Source: Christensenella sp. UBA1259 | Lineage (GTDB): Bacteria > Bacillota > Clostridia > Christensenellales > Borkfalkiaceae | Length of the DNA: 10,015 bases | Direction of reading: 5' to 3' | Assembly: GCA_002308755.1 (NCBI GenBank) | Contig: DBVR01000008.1 | Location: 1-10,015 of the forward strand | Shown here: positions 6,569 through 10,015 of the stretch, piece by piece | Layout of the letters: each line of letters starts with the position of its first letter | How positions within the stretch are numbered: position 1 is the first letter of the stretch | Notes under the pieces: generated by a model | The model's input: only the letters and a program-made list of their open reading frames with translations | What the model was told of the DNA's origin: nothing | The model's database searches: none | Program-made: the position numbers and the translations under genes

Positions 6569-8077
6569 TCAATAGGGTATCACGAACACCGCTTCGCCTG
6601 CAGTCTGTTCTATTTCGAGTTTATGTTTATTGAGTTTGACCGAATAGGGTTCGTTGATAGCATTCTTATAGATGAGAACGTGAGTATATTTATCTTCAAA
6701 CGTAACGGTCGTCGTCTGATATGCTTTACTGCCCTTGACCTGCGGATCAACAGCGTTCATAATCATATACATATAATTACGTTTAGCAGTATCGTATAAT
6801 TCTGTTACAACGGCACATTCCTTGTCAATAGACACATCCGAAATTGCCTTTAACACAAAGGTATTATCTGCAACACTTACCTGTTTTGTACCGATAGACG
6901 AATTAGGCACACTGTAAGTACGCGAACCGCGATATGAAAAATTCAAAATAACAGATGCAAAATCCTGATCCTTGGCAAATCTATCTTGATAATAATCATA
7001 AATTTCCGTCTTTTCGCAACGGCGCGTCACTAAAGACGAACCATCAACGAAATATTCGCCATTAGCGTCATCAGGAGTAAAATAAGTCCAACAGCCGAGA
7101 GCGCTCGCACCAAAACCGAGTGTCATATTATTAAGATATTGAACATCTTTGACAGTAAGTTTACGATATGTAAGATTAGAACCATTATACATTTCCATCG
7201 CCGGTAAATAAACATGCAACTCCATGCCATTTTGCTTACAAACCTTAGCGGCTATCTGCAAAGTGGGAATATAACCATAACTAATACCAGAAGGTTGCAA
7301 AGGATAAGAATCAAATCGAATATATGGAATATCCCCCATGCATTCTATCGCTTTATTTAGGTATCTTTCATACTGTTCTTTAACTGCATCGAATCTCAAT
7401 TGTCCTTCTCTCTGGACGATAGGTCCGATAGCGTCTTCATTGTCGCCACATGCAAAAAAATTATAAAACCTTTGCGCTTCAGGCCAAACTCTGCCTAAAG
7501 ATTGATATACCTGTCCAAAAGATTCAAGATGGTCGTAACACGGTTCATCGCCAACATTAACAGCGTTTACACCTTCTATATCCTTATACCAAGAAATGCA
7601 ATTTGAAATATAAGCGTCTAATGCCGCTTCATCGGCAAACTTTTTGTTTTTTCCTATAAGACCGCCGGGGGTTCTCGATAAAGCCGCCGCATAACGCCAA
7701 TCGGAAATAACAATCTGATCGAAACCGACATTATTAGCGGCTGTAAGGGCGGCAAGATTTTGAGCATCATAATCTTCTTTACTATAAACATTATCCGCTC
7801 TTACAGTACTGCTAAGATGCAAGATATTAAAGCCTGCATCCTTAAAAATTTAATACTGTTCTTCTGTACGGTAGTCCTTACCCGTGTAATACTCTACTCC
7901 GTCTATCCTATAAATACCGTCGGTGGGTGCATCGCTCCAAAACTGAAATTTCAATGCACTGTTTTGAGAATATTCGGGTGGAGTTTTTGATTCTTCCTCT
8001 TTATTACAAGAAACGCCGAAAACCGCCGAAAACAAACAAAAACACATAACAAATAAAGATAAAAACCTTTTTTTCAT
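6569..8077 (-). pseudogene. Lipoprotein paralogue of the glycosidase-like protein, interrupted by one in-frame TAA
   Basis: Reads as one gene of 502 codons except for a TAA at 7850-7852 (codon 76). Upstream, 75 residues hold a lipoprotein signal (MKKRF, a hydrophobic stretch and a GVSC lipobox with C24) and then LKFQFWSDAPTDGIY. Downstream, the same frame continues at once with IFKDAGFN and runs 426 residues to VIPY. The neighbour at 8114-9580 aligns across the stop (its KYAEYKAAGFN faces the interrupted stretch), and no frameshift is needed. Putative active-site residues survive: E178 in VGDEP, D256 in RFDSYP, E295 in LPAMEM. The start at 8077 is chosen for its AAGGAG and signal peptide. A TTG at 7820-7822 could in theory restart translation, but has no good ribosome site and would give a product without export signal. 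It is either a recent pseudogene or a sequencing or assembly error. Both parts are well preserved. Confidence 0.85.
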
Positions 8078-8083
8078 AAAAAT

Positions 8084-8089
8084 CTCCTT
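8084..8089 (-). promoter_or_regulatory. Ribosome binding site of the lipoprotein paralogue
   Basis: AAGGAG six bases before the ATG at 8077. It settles this start over an upstream in-frame TTG at 8113 and places the lipoprotein signal at the very N-terminus. Confidence 0.8.
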
Positions 8090-8113
8090 GACCTTTTTAG
8101 TATATAAAAACAA

Positions 8114-9580
8114 TCAATACGGTATAACGAAAACCGCTTCGCCGGCTTTAAGAGTAACACAAAGCGAATGATTAGCAAGTGGTACGTCTTTCCCTACCCC
8201 ATAAAAATACACGGCGGCGTTATCACAATCGTTAGCGAAAGTAACAGTGAATTCCTGTGATGTTATCTCGGGATCGTTCGCAGGATCTAACGCATTCATT
8301 ATCATATACATATAATGATTTTTCGCTTTATCGTAAAGTTCGGTCGCCATAAGACATCCTTGGCAACCCTGATGAAAGTCAACGCCGATAAGTTTTTTGA
8401 AATCGTAAGAATTATCGACGAGTCTAATCTGTTGTTTATCAAGATAGCAATATTGCCAAGTAAAACTTTTGCTACCCTGATAATCGAAGTTGAGAATAAC
8501 GGGCGCAAACGCCTGATCTTCCTTCATAATCTGTTGCATAAAATAATAAACGTCTGTTTTTTCGTGCTTGCGAGTAAGGAAAGACGATCCGTCTATGTAA
8601 GTTTCGCCTTTCGTTTGGTTTTCGTTGCTCGTAACGTAAAGATAATAGCCTATCGCCTTAACGCCGAAGCCGAGCAACAAATTATTGAGCCAGTAAGCGT
8701 CGGCTTTTTTGACCTTTCTATACAGTGCCATACCATAATGCACCATTTCAAAGGTTTGAGTCCAAGCGTGAAGCGCAAGATTCCTTTTTTTTGCGATATC
8801 GGCAATTATTTGCAAAGCAGGAATATATCCCCAAGAAACATAATCGGTAAGTATAGGATAGGCATCAAAACAGATATAATCCGCCCCTTCACCCATGCAG
8901 TCGAGTGCCTTATTAATATATCTAACATACTGTTCTTTCGCCGCGTCCCATCTCGTCTGACCTTCCTTTTGAACTATAGGGCCGATAGCGTCTTCATTGT
9001 CGCCGCACGTAAAAAAATTATAGAAGCGTTTCTTATCTGGGCAAACTCTGCCGACAGATTTAAAAACCTGTCCGAAAGATTCCAATCCCCACCACGTAGG
9101 TTCATCGCCTATACAGATAGAATTTATACCATCTAAATCTTTATACCAAGACACACATTCGGCAATAAACGCATCGAGATCTTTTTCTGTGGCAAAAAGT
9201 TTCCCTTCTCCGATAAGACCTCCCTCTTTACGAGAAAGAATATTTGTGAAACGATAATCGGAAATACATATTTCATCAAAGCCAACTTCATTTACAGCCT
9301 GTAGGGCTTTTAGGTTTTTTTGTAAAAACTGTTCCTTTGTTATAGGCTCTGGTTTACCGATCTCAAGCTGATGCGCCAAAACGGTATTGCCGAGATGCGC
9401 CATATTAAATCCTGCGGCTTTATATTCCGCATATTTTTCGTAAGTTCTAAAATCCTGTCCTTCATAATAGACAATATTGTCAAGCGTCCATATGCCATCG
9501 GTAGGCGTAGATGACCAAAATTTGAATTTCAATCCGTTCGATTTTTTATACTCTTTCAAAGGTGATATTTTACTTGCCAT
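8114..9580 (-). CDS. Putative TIM-barrel glycoside hydrolase-like protein, family not recognised
   Basis: A 488-residue protein without signal peptide. It opens with LKFKFWSSTPTDGIW (about residues 17-31), then a (beta/alpha)8-like region: KAAGFNMAHLGNT (54-66), VGFDEICISDYRF (99-111), INSICIGDEPTWW (152-164), ADYICFDAYP (233-242), LALHAWTQTFEM (268-279). E160 in GDEP looks like an acid/base residue and E278 like a possible nucleophile; D239 may help. The C-terminal ~130 residues look beta-rich and end AGEAVFVIPY, like the small closing domain of several glycosidases. The start at 9580 is chosen for the AGGAG at 9588-9592; a TTG 33 bases upstream has none. A half-identical paralogue with a lipoprotein signal follows after 36 bases, so they likely share a transcript. 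I cannot assign a numbered family or substrate. Confidence 0.8.
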   Translation of the reverse strand: MASKISPLKEYKKSNGLKFKFWSSTPTDGIWTLDNIVYYEGQDFRTYEKYAEYKAAGFNMAHLGNTVLAHQLEIGKPEPITKEQFLQKNLKALQAVNEVGFDEICISDYRFTNILSRKEGGLIGEGKLFATEKDLDAFIAECVSWYKDLDGINSICIGDEPTWWGLESFGQVFKSVGRVCPDKKRFYNFFTCGDNEDAIGPIVQKEGQTRWDAAKEQYVRYINKALDCMGEGADYICFDAYPILTDYVSWGYIPALQIIADIAKKRNLALHAWTQTFEMVHYGMALYRKVKKADAYWLNNLLLGFGVKAIGYYLYVTSNENQTKGETYIDGSSFLTRKHEKTDVYYFMQQIMKEDQAFAPVILNFDYQGSKSFTWQYCYLDKQQIRLVDNSYDFKKLIGVDFHQGCQGCLMATELYDKAKNHYMYMIMNALDPANDPEITSQEFTVTFANDCDNAAVYFYGVGKDVPLANHSLCVTLKAGEAVFVIPY

Positions 9581-9587
9581 GCCAAAT

Positions 9588-9592
9588 CTCCT
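9588..9592 (-). promoter_or_regulatory. Ribosome binding site of the intact paralogue
   Basis: AGGAG seven bases before the ATG at 9580. It supports this start over the longer frame from the TTG at 9613, whose codons would overlap the hairpin at 9609-9636. Confidence 0.8.
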
Positions 9593-9608
9593 AATTTTTA
9601 TATCATCC

Positions 9609-9636
9609 GGCAAGGGCGATTTTGTTCGCCCTTGCC
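9609..9636. terminator. Strong 11-bp hairpin between the edge gene and the paralogue pair
   Basis: The arms 9609-9619 and 9626-9636 (GGCAAGGGCGA with its complement) pair perfectly around a 6-base loop. On the + strand four T follow; on the - strand, which carries the genes, no T-run follows the stem but an A-run precedes it. On the gene strand it may act as a partial terminator, an RNA-processing site or a 3' stabiliser for the upstream transcript. It lies 17 bases before the AGGAG of the downstream gene. Confidence 0.55.
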
Positions 9637-9694
9637 TTTTGATTTGCTATTTGCGTTTAACAAAAACTAATTTCCGCTAAACACGCCTTCCATC

Positions 9695-10015
9695 TTACGC
9701 AGGAGTATACTTCGTGATAACTGCAGCAAGCGTAGTATCTTCTTCTATTGCGTAGATCTTGTCGAGAGTAATGCTCTTTCCGTATACGCCGAATAATTCT
9801 ATCTTGCCCGTCGTCCCAAGCGTCTCAACCGATACGTTACCACTTACAGGTGCAAAGTTGCATTCAAATACAACTGTGTTCGCATCAAGATCGATGATCG
9901 CAATCTCAACACCAAAACTTACGCTGTCTCCGTCGTCTTCCCACAAACTTATACCGACTATCATTCTGTATTTAGTCGTGCTGCTCATGAGATCAAGCAT
10001 ACCCCAGTTTTCATC
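9695..10015 (-). CDS. C-terminal end of an unrecognised beta-rich protein (5' end outside window)
   Basis: The frame is open from the window edge to a TAA at 9695-9697, giving about 106 residues. They are rich in alternating hydrophobic/polar strands (YRMIVGISLWEDD, VSFGVEIAIIDLD, NTVVFECNFAP, KIELFGVYGKSITLDKIYAI), acidic, and without membrane segments or cysteine motifs. This looks like a beta-sandwich accessory or binding domain at the end of a larger protein, perhaps one handling sugars given the neighbours. I do not recognise the family. An ATG at 10000 is possible as a start but has no ribosome site visible before it, and the frame stays open upstream, so it is more likely internal. The hairpin at 9609-9636 follows the gene. 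Confidence 0.7.
   Translation of the reverse strand, partial: DENWGMLDLMSSTTKYRMIVGISLWEDDGDSVSFGVEIAIIDLDANTVVFECNFAPVSGNVSVETLGTTGKIELFGVYGKSITLDKIYAIEEDTTLAAVITKYTPA

Noticed and set aside
6569..7822. Separate 417-residue gene starting at a TTG at 7820-7822
   Set aside because: It has no ribosome binding site and begins in the middle of a domain that continues in the same frame across the TAA at 7850-7852. It is the downstream part of the interrupted lipoprotein gene.
7850..7852. TAA as a reassigned or recoded codon
   Set aside because: TAA is the stop of several other intact genes in the window, and no selenocysteine-like or readthrough structure is evident. A nonsense change is simpler.
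7850..8113. Separate small lipoprotein of 75-87 residues
   Set aside because: Its mature part matches the first ~55 residues of the neighbouring full-length paralogue, so it is the upstream part of the same broken gene. The TTG at 8113 is also a poorer start than the ATG at 8077.
8315..9136. 273-residue + strand open frame
   Set aside because: It lies wholly antisense to the intact glycosidase-like gene, has a biased composition and no recognisable domain or ribosome site.
1..10015. CRISPR array, tRNA, rRNA, riboswitch or defence genes
   Set aside because: I looked for regular repeats, cloverleaf-like ends and conserved motifs of such elements in the intergenic parts and saw none.

Overview
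The window looks like a chromosomal carbohydrate-use region of an anaerobic, Firmicutes/Clostridia-type bacterium, plausibly an uncultured gut lineage. This rests on the moderate-to-low GC content, the strong AGGAG ribosome binding sites, a Gram-positive-style lipoprotein signal, and the clustering of plant-polysaccharide genes. The lineage is an inference. No tRNA, rRNA, CRISPR array or intact mobile element was seen.

Left part (1-1302, + strand): the 3' end of rhaA (L-rhamnose isomerase) is followed three bases later by a complete rhaD (rhamnulose-1-phosphate aldolase). This is the tail of an L-rhamnose catabolic operon. A perfect 14-bp hairpin at 1355-1386 follows it. The rest of the convergent gap holds a short, weak trace that may be a mobile-element remnant.

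Middle part (1658-6156, - strand): a compact four-gene operon, read right to left. It encodes a metal-dependent amidohydrolase, a TIM-barrel/DUF4832-like putative glycosidase, a NodB-type polysaccharide deacetylase and a GH28 pectinase-like hydrolase. Two junctions overlap and one has a 6-bp gap. None of the four proteins has a signal peptide. Together they look like a cytoplasmic line for decorated, possibly rhamnose-containing pectic oligosaccharides, whose freed rhamnose could feed the convergent rha genes. The gap upstream (6157-6568) holds the truncated N-terminus of a ROK-family sugar kinase, a terminator-like hairpin lying over the end of that relic, a 20-bp perfect palindrome, and a candidate promoter with a 10-bp palindrome.

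Right part (6569-10015, - strand): two tandem paralogues of a large TIM-barrel, glycosidase-like protein that I cannot assign to a numbered family. The upstream copy (8114-9580) is intact and has no signal peptide. The downstream copy (6569-8077) carries a lipoprotein signal but is interrupted by one in-frame TAA (7850-7852), with reading-frame homology continuing on both sides. Upstream of the pair, past a strong 11-bp hairpin, is the C-terminal end of an unrecognised protein that runs off the window edge.

The most notable points are the nonsense-interrupted lipoprotein paralogue, the unassigned glycosidase-like pair, the DUF4832-like enzyme candidate inside a pectin operon, the GH28 without the usual catalytic-site histidine, and the ROK relic. 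I see no sign of a defence system.
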